Below are positions 37,386 to 46,690 of a stretch of 64,000 bases of DNA, in pieces; within the stretch, counting starts at the first letter, position 1; each line of letters starts with the position of its first letter. The DNA is from G963674685 sp964591275 (GTDB lineage Bacteria > Lernaellota > Lernaellaia > JACKCT01): contig CAZQAE010000026.1 in the NCBI GenBank assembly GCA_964591275.1, forward strand, positions 1 through 64,000. The letters are read 5' to 3'. Under the pieces are notes generated by a model that made no database searches, had not been told where the DNA came from, and saw only the letters and a list, made by a program, of their open reading frames with translations. Position numbers and translations under genes: made by a program.

Positions 37386-37425
37386 GCGCACGGCAACAGC
37401 CGAAAGGGTCGCGGTCCTCGTACCT

Positions 37426-37641
37426 TCATCTGCACTCTCCCGTCGCCTGGCTTTGAGCGTTAACCTTGCATGTGCTTTTGCCGAACAGCGCGTACAAACC
37501 GCAGTATCCGATCGTGCCCGTGCCTATGGATATAATCCCGATTAATCCCCACCAGCTATGAAAAAGCCAACCCAGGGCGAGCATCGTGAGTCCGAGGACT
37601 ACGCGTAAAAATCTATCTAAATTGCCCGTGTTTATGGTCAT
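37426..37641 (-). CDS. DUF2892 inner-membrane protein
   Basis: A 71-residue protein with two hydrophobic helices (LRVVLGLTMLALGWLF; IGIISIGTGTIGYCGLYALF) and the family pattern N-x-G-x-x-DR-x-x-R at the start and a Cys-containing end (GYCGLYALFGKSTC). DUF2892 matches the membrane part of YgaP, where it is fused to rhodanese; here it is alone. The start at 37641 follows GGAGG with 6 bases spacing. Role unknown, perhaps in sulfur-related transport. Confidence 0.85.
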   Translation of the reverse strand: MTINTGNLDRFLRVVLGLTMLALGWLFHSWWGLIGIISIGTGTIGYCGLYALFGKSTCKVNAQSQATGECR

Positions 37642-37899
37642 GGCGTGCCTCCATTTCAACTTTTTGAATTGATTGTCAAATCGATTTCCCTCTCACTTGA
37701 GGCCACATTAATCATTTTTACCTCGGTCAATCTATGATGCGGATCAGTATTTTTTCGCTTTTCCCTGGCTGCTATCCGTTTTGCGAATGCTAAAATCGGA
37801 GTGACTGACTATTGAATCCAAATCTGTATAATATTCGCCTTGACGGCGTGCAATCGAAAATGACCGCCGTATGGATATTTTAAGGGAAGGAAATCCTAG

Positions 37900-39165
37900 A
37901 TGATGACAAAATTTGCCGGCTTGTTGCGGCGTACTCTGTTTATCGCTCTGCTGGTCACGCTTGTCCTAACAGGATGCGGCGACGATGACGATGACAATGA
38001 TTCAAAGACCTCGGATGACGACGCGGACGATGACGATGCGGATGATGACGCCGCCGATGATGACTCGGAAGAAACTGTTCCAGATTGCTTCTTAAACCCA
38101 GGGGAGCCTGGCCCTTATATGGTGGGCTCAACGACCTTTTATTTCGAGGACACGTCCCGCGCTTTAAGCTGCGGCGAGGGTAATCGCATCTTAATGACCG
38201 AAATCTGGTATCCCTCCGTGGACAACGCCGACGAATGGCCGGAAAATTTCATCACCGATTACTTCCTTGGCAGGAACGATGAAATCGCCGCAGCTTTTGA
38301 GGAGCTCGGCGAGGACATCGAGGGCCAGATGATCGACATCGCCACCGGTTCATACCGCGATGCTCCGCTCCATCCTGACGCTCCGCCAATGCCGATTCTC
38401 ATTTTTTCGCATGGATTTTCGGCCAACCGCTTCCAGAGCTTCACGCAGGCCAACTACCTGGCCTCGCACGGTTACGTGGTGGTGTCGCCGGATCACATCT
38501 GTAATTCAAAGATCACGCTCACGCCCGACGACGTGGTCATCGGCGGATCCATACTCGGCGCGGTGACGTCCCTATCCGAGCGCAAAGGCGACGTCAGTTT
38601 TCTCATTGATGTCATGCTCGATGATCCGCCCGCAATGTTCGCGGGACGCCTCGACGGATCGCGGATTGGCTTGTTCGGCCATTCCTTCGGCGGCATGACG
38701 GTCAGCGAACAGGTCAAAGTTGAGCACAGGGTGTCCGCGCTGGTCCAATTCGCTTCTTTCGGCTTTCCAGCCGGAGTGGAAAATGTATATGCGCCCTCCA
38801 TGTATTTCTGGGGACGCCAGGATATTTGGATGTACCTTTTTGAATCCTTTCACGACAACTACATCGACATGATGCCGCAACCAACCGTGGAAATGGAGTT
38901 TGACGACACCGGCCATTTCGCCTTCAGCGATCTTTGTGAGTACTTGTCGGATTTGAAGGAATCCGGCAACGGATGCGGGACAGGGACGCGCATCGGATCG
39001 AATGAGGAGTTCACGAATCCCGACCGGGACGCAATGCACAGCGTCATCAATCCCTACATGGCCGCTTTTTTCGGATGGGCGTTTTTCGACGTTCCCGAGT
39101 TGGAAAGCTACATCCTCGAAAACCATGCGCCTGATATGATGGACATGAATATTGTTCACGATTAA
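37900..39165 (+). CDS. Asp-spacer lipoprotein, PAF-acetylhydrolase-like
   Basis: Lipobox LTGC, then about 40 residues of Asp-rich spacer, then an alpha/beta hydrolase resembling platelet-activating-factor acetylhydrolase and dienelactone hydrolase families. Oxyanion region ILIFSHGFSANRFQ, nucleophile elbow GLFGHSFGG and catalytic His in DTGHFAFSDLC are visible. It would hydrolyse short acyl esters at the cell surface. The start has AAGGAA 9 bases upstream. The next gene, 27 bases on, encodes a paralogue with the same domain order. Confidence 0.87.
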   Translation: MMTKFAGLLRRTLFIALLVTLVLTGCGDDDDDNDSKTSDDDADDDDADDDAADDDSEETVPDCFLNPGEPGPYMVGSTTFYFEDTSRALSCGEGNRILMTEIWYPSVDNADEWPENFITDYFLGRNDEIAAAFEELGEDIEGQMIDIATGSYRDAPLHPDAPPMPILIFSHGFSANRFQSFTQANYLASHGYVVVSPDHICNSKITLTPDDVVIGGSILGAVTSLSERKGDVSFLIDVMLDDPPAMFAGRLDGSRIGLFGHSFGGMTVSEQVKVEHRVSALVQFASFGFPAGVENVYAPSMYFWGRQDIWMYLFESFHDNYIDMMPQPTVEMEFDDTGHFAFSDLCEYLSDLKESGNGCGTGTRIGSNEEFTNPDRDAMHSVINPYMAAFFGWAFFDVPELESYILENHAPDMMDMNIVHD

Positions 39166-39192
39166 TCAATCTTATTTTTTCACGGAGACCGC

Positions 39193-40473
39193 GTGAATTC
39201 AACATTCCGATGCTTAACCATACTCTTGTTGTTTGCCCTTTGCGTGATGACGGCCTGCGACAGCGGCGACAATGACGATGCATCAACAAATTTGCAGCAA
39301 ACTGATGACGATCAGGCAGACGATGACCTCAACGATGACGCAGACGATGACCTTGACGATGACGATGACGTCGATGATGACCTCAATGATGACCATGTCG
39401 ACGATGGACCTTATCCCGTCGGCAACAAAACCTTCATTTTCGTTGACGAGACTCGCGGAGATCCCGCGACGGAAGGACCGCGAACGCTTGTAACCGAGGT
39501 CTGGTATCCCGCAACAGACGACTCCATGCAGATGCCGCGCGATATCCCGATGAACTTTTTCGCTCCGTGGGAGGACGAGGTTTGGGATACATTAGCAGGA
39601 CTGGGCGTACCGGAAGAAGAGATCGACTTACTGTTCCACTACGAATTGAGTTCGGCGCGTGACGCACCTTTGCGCCCCCGGGATCGGCCTTATCCACTGG
39701 TTATATTTTCTCACGGAAACGGCAGCATACGCTTTCAGAACTTCACGCTGTGTGAGCACCTTGCAAAAAATGGTTTCATTGTCGTAGCGCCCAATCATAC
39801 AGGTAATGCTCTGGGTTCGCCTCTTCCCGATAGGCTGGTGGGCTACAATCAGGATCTTTTTCCATTGGCTTATTTTTTTCGACCGGTCGATATCGTCTTT
39901 TTGATCGATCAGTTCCTCGGAGAGATTCCGAATGACGAAATCGCCGAATTTGTGCAGCTAATCGATCCGGAAAAAGTCGCGGCTGGAGGTATGTCTTATG
40001 GCGGTTATGCCGGCACGGAGGCTGCCAAAAATGACAACAGAATCAAAGCAGCCTACGCTTTTTCATCGCCTATGTTTCCCTGGGGTCTGCGACATTTCGA
40101 CACGCCAACGCTGTTCGCCTTCGGCCAGGAAGACCGAACAATCGATGATTATTTATTCACTGTCAAACTGGGATACGTGCTTGCGCCGGCGCCGAAATAC
40201 AGCCTGAACTTTATTAACGCCGGGCACTACTCCTTTTCCGACCTTTGCATTTTAGTGCCCACGCTGGCCGGTCAGGAAGATGGATGCGGCGACGGAACGC
40301 GACGAAGCACCGGCGAAACCTTTTCCTTCCTCGAACACGAGCACATGACTGAGATCATCAATGCCTACATGCTCGCCTTTCTCAAAAGCGTTTTTTACAG
40401 CGACGAGCAGGCCAGGCAATACCTGGCCCAAAACCATTTCAGTGAAGAAGTATTTTACAACTTTAAGCAATAA
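39193..40473 (+). CDS. Asp-spacer lipoprotein hydrolase, tandem paralogue
   Basis: Paralogue of the preceding gene. Lipobox MTAC, Asp-rich spacer to about residue 65, shared opening (PVGNKTFIFVDETR... versus MVGSTTFYFEDTSR), oxyanion loop VIFSHGNGSIRFQ, nucleophile elbow GGMSYGGYAG and His in NAGHYSFSDLC. The elbow differs (GMSYGG versus GHSFGG), so substrates may have diverged. Start is GTG at 39193 with GGAG upstream. Tandem duplication followed by divergence is the simplest history. Confidence 0.87.
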   Translation: MNSTFRCLTILLLFALCVMTACDSGDNDDASTNLQQTDDDQADDDLNDDADDDLDDDDDVDDDLNDDHVDDGPYPVGNKTFIFVDETRGDPATEGPRTLVTEVWYPATDDSMQMPRDIPMNFFAPWEDEVWDTLAGLGVPEEEIDLLFHYELSSARDAPLRPRDRPYPLVIFSHGNGSIRFQNFTLCEHLAKNGFIVVAPNHTGNALGSPLPDRLVGYNQDLFPLAYFFRPVDIVFLIDQFLGEIPNDEIAEFVQLIDPEKVAAGGMSYGGYAGTEAAKNDNRIKAAYAFSSPMFPWGLRHFDTPTLFAFGQEDRTIDDYLFTVKLGYVLAPAPKYSLNFINAGHYSFSDLCILVPTLAGQEDGCGDGTRRSTGETFSFLEHEHMTEIINAYMLAFLKSVFYSDEQARQYLAQNHFSEEVFYNFKQ

Positions 40474-40662
40474 GTGAAGGCTCGACATTGAGCCGGCCCT
40501 CTGGCGGAAAGCTCAGAATATCGTCCTTGTATTTTTAGAACTGCGCCACTTCCAATTTCAAATCCTTTTCCTTGTTGCATGTGTAGCATCCTAGTGAAAA
40601 ATCAAGATAATATTGGGCAAGAAGAATTTTTCGGTGGAAAATGCAAGCCGAAAGGTTGCGAA

Positions 40663-41157
40663 ATGCCCCAGGCCGAGATTCACGGCAAAGAGCCGATTAT
40701 TGATATTGCCGCCAACGGCGTAGGCGCCATACCGAAACGTTTGCTAAAAAACGTGGAGCGATTCGGCGACCGGGTCGCCCTTCACGAAAAACGCTTTGGC
40801 CTGTGGCGCAACATCTCCTGGAAGCATTACGGCCAAAATATTCGCGCCATCTTTTTTGGCATGTCGGGTCTGGGCGCGCGGCGCGGGGAACGAATCTGCC
40901 TGATCAGCGAAAACCGCCCCGAATGGCTCTATCTCGACCTGGCGATTAGGAGCATGGGCGCCATACGCAAGCTGATTCATAAGTGGTTTGACGAGGTTAA
41001 CTCCCGCTTGGCGTGCGTGGAGCAGATCAAAAAGTTCGCGATCCTAGACAAGCGTCTGGACCAGGAAGACGGCGAACTCACTCCGACCATGAAAGTGAAA
41101 CGCAAACACATCAACAAAATTTACACAGACGTGATCGAAAAGATGTACAGGAGATAG
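40663..41157 (+). pseudogene. Long-chain acyl-CoA ligase with internal deletion
   Basis: The frame is open for about 164 residues, yet it joins the N-terminal 85-90 residues of an AMP-forming long-chain ligase (LLKNVERFGDRVALHEKRFG, ICLISENRPEWLYLDLAIRS) directly to the C-terminal 60 (KLIHKWFDEVNSRLACVEQI, GELTPTMKVKRKHINKIY). The whole catalytic core, including the TSGTTG and TGD motifs, is gone at about 40970. It cannot make acyl-CoA. An in-frame deletion between two points is the likely cause; AAAGG still precedes the ATG. It sits between the two tandem lipoprotein pairs. Confidence 0.8.
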
Positions 41158-41350
41158 GGTGCAACAACCTCATCTTCAGCCTGCGAAGCAGACAAGGCTC
41201 CCAGGGACAAAGTGAATCTGAAAAAGGGGTGCCGGCTACTGGCATTTGCTTGCGGCTGAAAACCGCGTATTTGTTTTGACGCCAATCTGTCTTTTCAAGT
41301 ATAATGATATCGGTGAAGGAATCGAGGGGCGCGACAAAAGGAGAAGCTTT

Positions 41351-43639
41351 ATGTTCAAGCCAAGCTTGTTACGATCCATATTAATGATGGTGGCCCTATG
41401 CGCTTTCTTTGCGTTTTTTTCGACCGCATGCGATTCGGGCGACGATGACGCGTCCCGCGGGGTTCCCGTTTACGACGATGACGACATCGACGACGACTTC
41501 GACGACTTCGACGACGACGGAGACGACGACAATGACGACGACGAAGACGATGACGCCGATGACGATACTGTTCCGCCCGACCAGATTGATCACGTCCAAC
41601 TGACCTTCGATCCTGACCCCTATGCGAATGACGCATTTTTCTATTCCGGCCAGGAATTCACAATGACCGTCTCTCTTTATAATGCCGACGACGAGTTTCT
41701 TGCGAAGACCAGCGAGTATACTCTCAGCGTTTCCTCCACGCCGGAAACCGCGCCATATGAACTGGACATGGACACTGAAACGATTGCCCTGAACCCGACG
41801 CGCCCAACCCTGTATCTAATGACAGCCAGCCTGGACATCGTGGATATCGATTCCAATCTGGTGGAGGTCTTTGTCCAGATCGAAAATTCGGCCCTCATCA
41901 CACTCACATCACCGACCCGCGGACTTTTTACGCAAGGGGGCTCGGTCAACGTCGAGGGCACATGCCTGATCGATACAGGAGATAGAGAGAACGTTCTCAC
42001 TCCGTGTCAAAAGATTGAAATCAACGAATTTTCCATCATCGACATCAACTTTGAAGGCCACTTCACCTTTCAGGTAGGCTTGGGAAACGGACTGAACCGA
42101 ATTGTGGTTCAAGCCTTGGGCGAATCAGATGCGGTGCTGGCGGAAGTGCGCGTTTCCGTACTCAAGTGCGACAATCCTCTGCCTGACGGAGCGATGATCG
42201 AATCGGCAGTGGGCGCACGCATCAACGACGGCGGATTCAACACTATTGAAGACATCGCGGTTGATCTGATCAGCGGGATCGATCTTTTGGAGTACGTCCC
42301 CAACCCCCTGATTGATGAAACCATCGAGTTTCTCGGCCAGGTATTGTCCATCTCCCTCAATGTTACGGACTTCACATACGAAGATATTCAGATCGATTTA
42401 GGGCCGGATCAATCTGACAGCTTCCTCAAACTGGAAGTCCACATTATCAATTTCGCCCTTACTCTGCAGGGCGACGGCACCCTTTTCGACATCCTGTGCG
42501 ACGGAAACAATACAGGCGTGTTGACCGCAGCGGATTTATCTCTGACAGCCTTTGTGGACATTTACGTGGAGCCGATGGACGGCCAACTGGTGGTGGATAT
42601 TGACGGCATAGAAATCGGCGGATTGGACACGGCGAATCTAAGCGGCTTCGGCGACACTTGCGACGGCATTCTCAACACGCTGATCACGAACGATTTACTG
42701 GCGCCCCTTCTGGAGGAGATGATCGCCGACCTCCTTGATGACGAACTGCAGCCGATGCTTGAGGATCTTCTGGGCGATCTTGTTTTGGCCGGCTCTTTTG
42801 ATCTGCTGAGCCAGACCTTCAACCTCGCCGCCGATTTCCAGCAAATTTTCCTGCATCAAGGCGGCTTGTCCATCTGGATGGATGCAAATTTCGCCGCGGA
42901 AGAAATTGACCCGACCGTACCGGTCATGCCCGGCAGTTACAGGATCGCCGGTGATCGCCCGGTTATGGGTGCGGGGCTTCCGCCGGATGATCTCGTGCCC
43001 TACGGCTTCGGCGTGGCCCTGGACGACGACATCGTCAATCAGGTGCTATACGAAATATTCCGGTCGGGCGTGCTGGGCATGGACATCACCGACGAATCAC
43101 TGACGGTCACTACTATAGCCGCGCTGCTATTTACGCCGCAGTTGTTATTTCATCCCGACTTCAATGCGGACGACCCTGTCATCCTGCGCCTTGAACCGCT
43201 TCTTCAGCCGATTATTTCCCTGGAATCGGGAACCGGCTTCAATGCCGGCCTGGCCATGGGCGAGTACATGCTTCACGTGGTCGTTGACACTGATGCCGGC
43301 GAGGTCACGATACTTTCCGCAGCCATTACCCTGGTCTTTCCGGTCGGAATCACCATCGACGAGCAGGGCCTGCTTTTTATTGAGATCGATCCCGAGGATT
43401 TCGAAGTGGACCTCACGGTTTGGTACGAGTACCAGGATCTCAGCTTCAATTCCGTTATTGTCGAGCGCTTGATTCCCGATCTCCTTGAAGGCTTGATTCC
43501 GATGCTTGGAGACCTGCTGGGTGGAATAGCCATTCCGTCGTTCGAAGGATATACACTGTCCATTGATTCCCTGGCTGTCGTGGGTGAACGGAGCGACTAT
43601 ATTGGTATGTACGGATCGCTGACGAGCATTGCAGAGTAA
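41351..43639 (+). CDS. Large Asp-spacer lipoprotein, BPI/TULIP-like candidate
   Basis: Lipobox STAC and Asp-rich spacer (to about residue 75), then an Ig-like segment (HVQLTFDPDPYANDAFFYSG to about 270) and a long region without recognised enzymes. The last 350 residues carry hallmarks seen in BPI/LBP-type lipid-binding proteins: VALDDDIVNQVLYEIFRSGVL (compare 'hN..Lw..y.sGlL' of BPI), then an amphipathic strand-rich stretch, and a final helix-plus-strand pattern IPDLLEGLIPMLGDLLGGIA with IPSFEGYTL. I infer a TULIP fold binding lipid or amphipathic ligands at the surface. The start has AAGGAG upstream. The next gene is a paralogue of similar layout. Confidence 0.78.
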   Translation: MFKPSLLRSILMMVALCAFFAFFSTACDSGDDDASRGVPVYDDDDIDDDFDDFDDDGDDDNDDDEDDDADDDTVPPDQIDHVQLTFDPDPYANDAFFYSGQEFTMTVSLYNADDEFLAKTSEYTLSVSSTPETAPYELDMDTETIALNPTRPTLYLMTASLDIVDIDSNLVEVFVQIENSALITLTSPTRGLFTQGGSVNVEGTCLIDTGDRENVLTPCQKIEINEFSIIDINFEGHFTFQVGLGNGLNRIVVQALGESDAVLAEVRVSVLKCDNPLPDGAMIESAVGARINDGGFNTIEDIAVDLISGIDLLEYVPNPLIDETIEFLGQVLSISLNVTDFTYEDIQIDLGPDQSDSFLKLEVHIINFALTLQGDGTLFDILCDGNNTGVLTAADLSLTAFVDIYVEPMDGQLVVDIDGIEIGGLDTANLSGFGDTCDGILNTLITNDLLAPLLEEMIADLLDDELQPMLEDLLGDLVLAGSFDLLSQTFNLAADFQQIFLHQGGLSIWMDANFAAEEIDPTVPVMPGSYRIAGDRPVMGAGLPPDDLVPYGFGVALDDDIVNQVLYEIFRSGVLGMDITDESLTVTTIAALLFTPQLLFHPDFNADDPVILRLEPLLQPIISLESGTGFNAGLAMGEYMLHVVVDTDAGEVTILSAAITLVFPVGITIDEQGLLFIEIDPEDFEVDLTVWYEYQDLSFNSVIVERLIPDLLEGLIPMLGDLLGGIAIPSFEGYTLSIDSLAVVGERSDYIGMYGSLTSIAE

Positions 43640-43729
43640 CACCGGCTGCTCGGACATTTTTTCGCAGTTATGAAAAACTGCCTGTTCGCATGATGTATTT
43701 TTACTAGAGGGCGCTTTAAGGAGATAACC

Positions 43730-45973
43730 ATGGCAACGCAATTAAACCGAAGACGCCTTACGGTGTCCGTGTTTTGGTGTTTGCTGGCCGGATTTGCGCT
43801 TATCGCGACGCCGCTCGCCTGCGAAGGAGGAGACAGCGATTCCGGCGGCAGGACCGGCATCGGAGACGATGACGACGACTATCTCCCGGGCGACGACGAT
43901 AGCGATGACGACGATAACAATGATGATGATCACTGGCCCGATGACGACACCGGCGGCGACGATGATGACGATGGTTACATTGTGCTGGTATTCTTTCCCG
44001 ATCCTGAGGAAAGCGACGAATTATTCTTTCCCGGCGCCGCCTTCGCCATGGAATTGAGGGTTTACGACGGAAACGGTTTCATCGGCACAACCACCGATTA
44101 TGAGCTTGATATCGAGCCGGACACATTCGGCGCCGTCGAGTACGACACTGTTGAGGGATCAATTTACTTCAATCGTTCAGGCTCCTACACCGTGGCAGCC
44201 GTCAGCCCCGCGACGAGAAGGCGCTCCAACGAAATCGAAGTCCTCATTACCGATCTTGAGGCCGCCGAAATCGAGATATATACACCCGAACGCGGACTGT
44301 TCACGCAGGAGGGGGCGGTCAATATTTCGGGGCGCTGCATGGTGGAGGGCGAAGCCTGCGCCGCCGTACTGGTCGGGGGTGAAACACCCGACGAATATGA
44401 CACCCTGACGGGCGAATTCGACATTGAATATTATCTTCGCTACGGCCTGAACATCCTCCCTATCCAGGCCTTCAATGCCGGAAGCTATCAGATCGGCAAG
44501 GAGCATATTTCCGTTCTTTACGGCGAGGCGTTGGCAAACGATCAGTATTCCAGCGACGCGGTGGCGATTCGCCTAACGCATTCCGGCATGAACTCCATTG
44601 AGGACATAGCCGAGGAAATTATTCAGGATCTGGACGTACAGGATCTTTTGGACGGTTTCGGAACCCAGGAAATTTACGACGGGGGCTTCCTTTTGGGCAA
44701 CGCCTACCTCGATATTTCGGGTCTGACTCTCGGCGCGCCGACAGTTCTCCTGGAAATGGTCGGCGAAGAACTCACCATGGATGTGATTTTGCCGGATGTG
44801 CATGTCGATATCCAACTGAGTGGCGATCTGCCCTTTGGCATTGGCTGGACCGACTCGGGCTTCATTGAAGCAAACATCGAACTTTGGGCCAAGGTCGCTG
44901 TCGGCGTGACCCCCGACGGCAAACTCGATGTCAGCATCGTGGACATGGCCACAACCGTCGACGAACTGAATATCGAAGAACTGATGGGCGTCCTCGGGGA
45001 CATTTTCAGTCTCATCGATGATTTGCTCTTCAACTCTCTATCCAGGATTCTCTCCGGTTTCATTGAGTTAATCGGACCGACCCTCCTGCAAGAGCCTCTC
45101 GAAGAAGCCCTCGCCGAGCAGTTGAACGAATTGGATCTTTCCACCGACTTCGAGTTTCAAGATCACACTTACGCTCTGGCGGCGGACTTCAATTACGCCA
45201 ACATAGACCAGCAAGGCATTATCCTTCGCATGAAAGCGCTCATTACAGCCGACCAATACGATCCGTCGATACCCGAGCATCCGGGGAGTTTTAAGAAACC
45301 GGGAAATGTTCCAGACCTGGACGACCAGTACATTCCCGGCACCAGCGATCCCTACAGCATGGGCGTGGCGATCAACGACGACATTCTCAACCAGGCTATG
45401 TACGTGATATACAGAAGCGGCGTATTGAACTTTGAATTTGAGGATGACAGCATCCTGAACACGCAGATACTGGGCATCTTCTTTCCGGGATTTTGGGCGA
45501 TTCATTCCAACGCTCCTGTGATCATCCGCCTGCGCCCTCTGCTACAACCGGTCCTATTTCTGGACGAAACCACCAGCCTCACCACAAAAGTGCAGCTTGG
45601 CGAATTCATGATGGATTTCGTTGTGGATCACCCGGACGATGGTGAAATCCTTGCTTTCACCGCGGTCATGGCCATGAACCTGCCGGCCCAAATCGACATC
45701 GACAATCAGGGCAGGATTACCCTCGAGTTCGACCAGGAAGACATTGACATGGAAATGTCCATCCTGGACACGGATTACGATTTCAGCGATTCCTTCGTCG
45801 AGGGCTTCGTGCCGACGCTGGTCCAACTGATGGTTCCGCTTCTGGGCAACCTGTTGGGAGCCATCGAGATTCCCACTTTCTCGGGCTACGCCATAGAGGT
45901 CGACGCCCTGCGCAACCTCGGCGACAATCATGATTTCATGGGCGTTTACGGCGACATTGTGCCGGAGGGCTAA
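43730..45973 (+). CDS. Large Asp-spacer lipoprotein, tandem paralogue
   Basis: Paralogue of the previous gene, 747 residues. Signal peptide ends ATPLAC (a loose lipobox), followed by an interrupted Asp tract. Shared landmarks in order: RGLFTQEGAVNISGRCMV, GMNSIEDIAEEIIQDLDVQD, ALAADFNYANIDQQGIIL, GVAINDDILNQAMYVIYRSG and IEIPTFSGYAIEVDALRNLG. The same BPI/TULIP-like C-terminal pattern is present. AAGGAG lies 8 bases before the ATG. Cysteines differ between the copies, so they are long diverged. Downstream there is no gene for 700 bases. Confidence 0.78.
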   Translation: MATQLNRRRLTVSVFWCLLAGFALIATPLACEGGDSDSGGRTGIGDDDDDYLPGDDDSDDDDNNDDDHWPDDDTGGDDDDDGYIVLVFFPDPEESDELFFPGAAFAMELRVYDGNGFIGTTTDYELDIEPDTFGAVEYDTVEGSIYFNRSGSYTVAAVSPATRRRSNEIEVLITDLEAAEIEIYTPERGLFTQEGAVNISGRCMVEGEACAAVLVGGETPDEYDTLTGEFDIEYYLRYGLNILPIQAFNAGSYQIGKEHISVLYGEALANDQYSSDAVAIRLTHSGMNSIEDIAEEIIQDLDVQDLLDGFGTQEIYDGGFLLGNAYLDISGLTLGAPTVLLEMVGEELTMDVILPDVHVDIQLSGDLPFGIGWTDSGFIEANIELWAKVAVGVTPDGKLDVSIVDMATTVDELNIEELMGVLGDIFSLIDDLLFNSLSRILSGFIELIGPTLLQEPLEEALAEQLNELDLSTDFEFQDHTYALAADFNYANIDQQGIILRMKALITADQYDPSIPEHPGSFKKPGNVPDLDDQYIPGTSDPYSMGVAINDDILNQAMYVIYRSGVLNFEFEDDSILNTQILGIFFPGFWAIHSNAPVIIRLRPLLQPVLFLDETTSLTTKVQLGEFMMDFVVDHPDDGEILAFTAVMAMNLPAQIDIDNQGRITLEFDQEDIDMEMSILDTDYDFSDSFVEGFVPTLVQLMVPLLGNLLGAIEIPTFSGYAIEVDALRNLGDNHDFMGVYGDIVPEG

Positions 45974-45985
45974 AAGAGCCGAAGC

Positions 45986-46662
45986 GTAGGAGTGGTTTGT
46001 AACCGCGATCAGCCTCGCCAGAGGCGACAGTTTGTAGCCCGATGCGTAAGCGTCGGGGACGTGAGCACAACATCAATTTATACGAAGCTCCCGACAGGGG
46101 CGACGCAAGTCGTGTCGTCGGTGCGACTATGCCAACGCGGAATTTCGAATGCGGAATGTCGCTCGACCTTGAGGCTCTCGACAGGCGGAATCAATTCGAC
46201 GCTCGAAATTCGCCATTCGTCATTAGGCACAGCCCCTGCTCGTGCTTCGCAGCGAAGCAATTCCGCAGCCCCGGCAGGGGCGACGGTTTGTAGCCCAGGG
46301 TAAAACCCTGGGAAAAAGCATCAATGAAAATTCAGACGAAGCCCGCGAATCGGGCGACACAATATTAGCCCCGAGCGTAAGCTCGGGGGATTAGCATCAA
46401 TCATAATTCAGACGAAGCCCGCGACCTGTCCGCCGTAACCTTGGCGAAGGAGGAAGCGGGCGACACAAGACGTGTCATCGGCGCACGATGATCGCGATTT
46501 CATAATCTGTCGCCCACCGGGCGGGCTTCGTTTAAAATAAAAATGTCCGTCTATAATACCGCAGGGCTGTCGCCCTGGGCTAAGTGATGAATCGCCCGCC
46601 ATTCGGCGGGCTGTCACGACAAGAATGTCGTTCCTACAAGCGCGGTTACAAACCGCACCTAC
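45986..46662. repeat. Palindrome-rich repeat cluster, copy 2
   Basis: Bounded by inverted ends of 22 bases that match at 20 positions (45986-46007 and 46641-46662; core GGTTTGTAACCGCG). Inside are at least six different short GC palindromes, among them AGCCCCGAGC-GTAA-GCTCGGGG, CCAGGG-TAAAA-CCCTGG and CGCCCGCC-ATTC-GGCGGG. The 52-base block shared with 30667-30718 is at 46107-46158. A CCTGTCCGCCGTAACC...GGAGGA insert sits within another palindrome at about 46423-46457, so elements are nested. No gene is supported. Confidence 0.7.
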
Positions 46663-46690
46663 ATTTCGCGGCTCAGAAGTTCCTACATTT

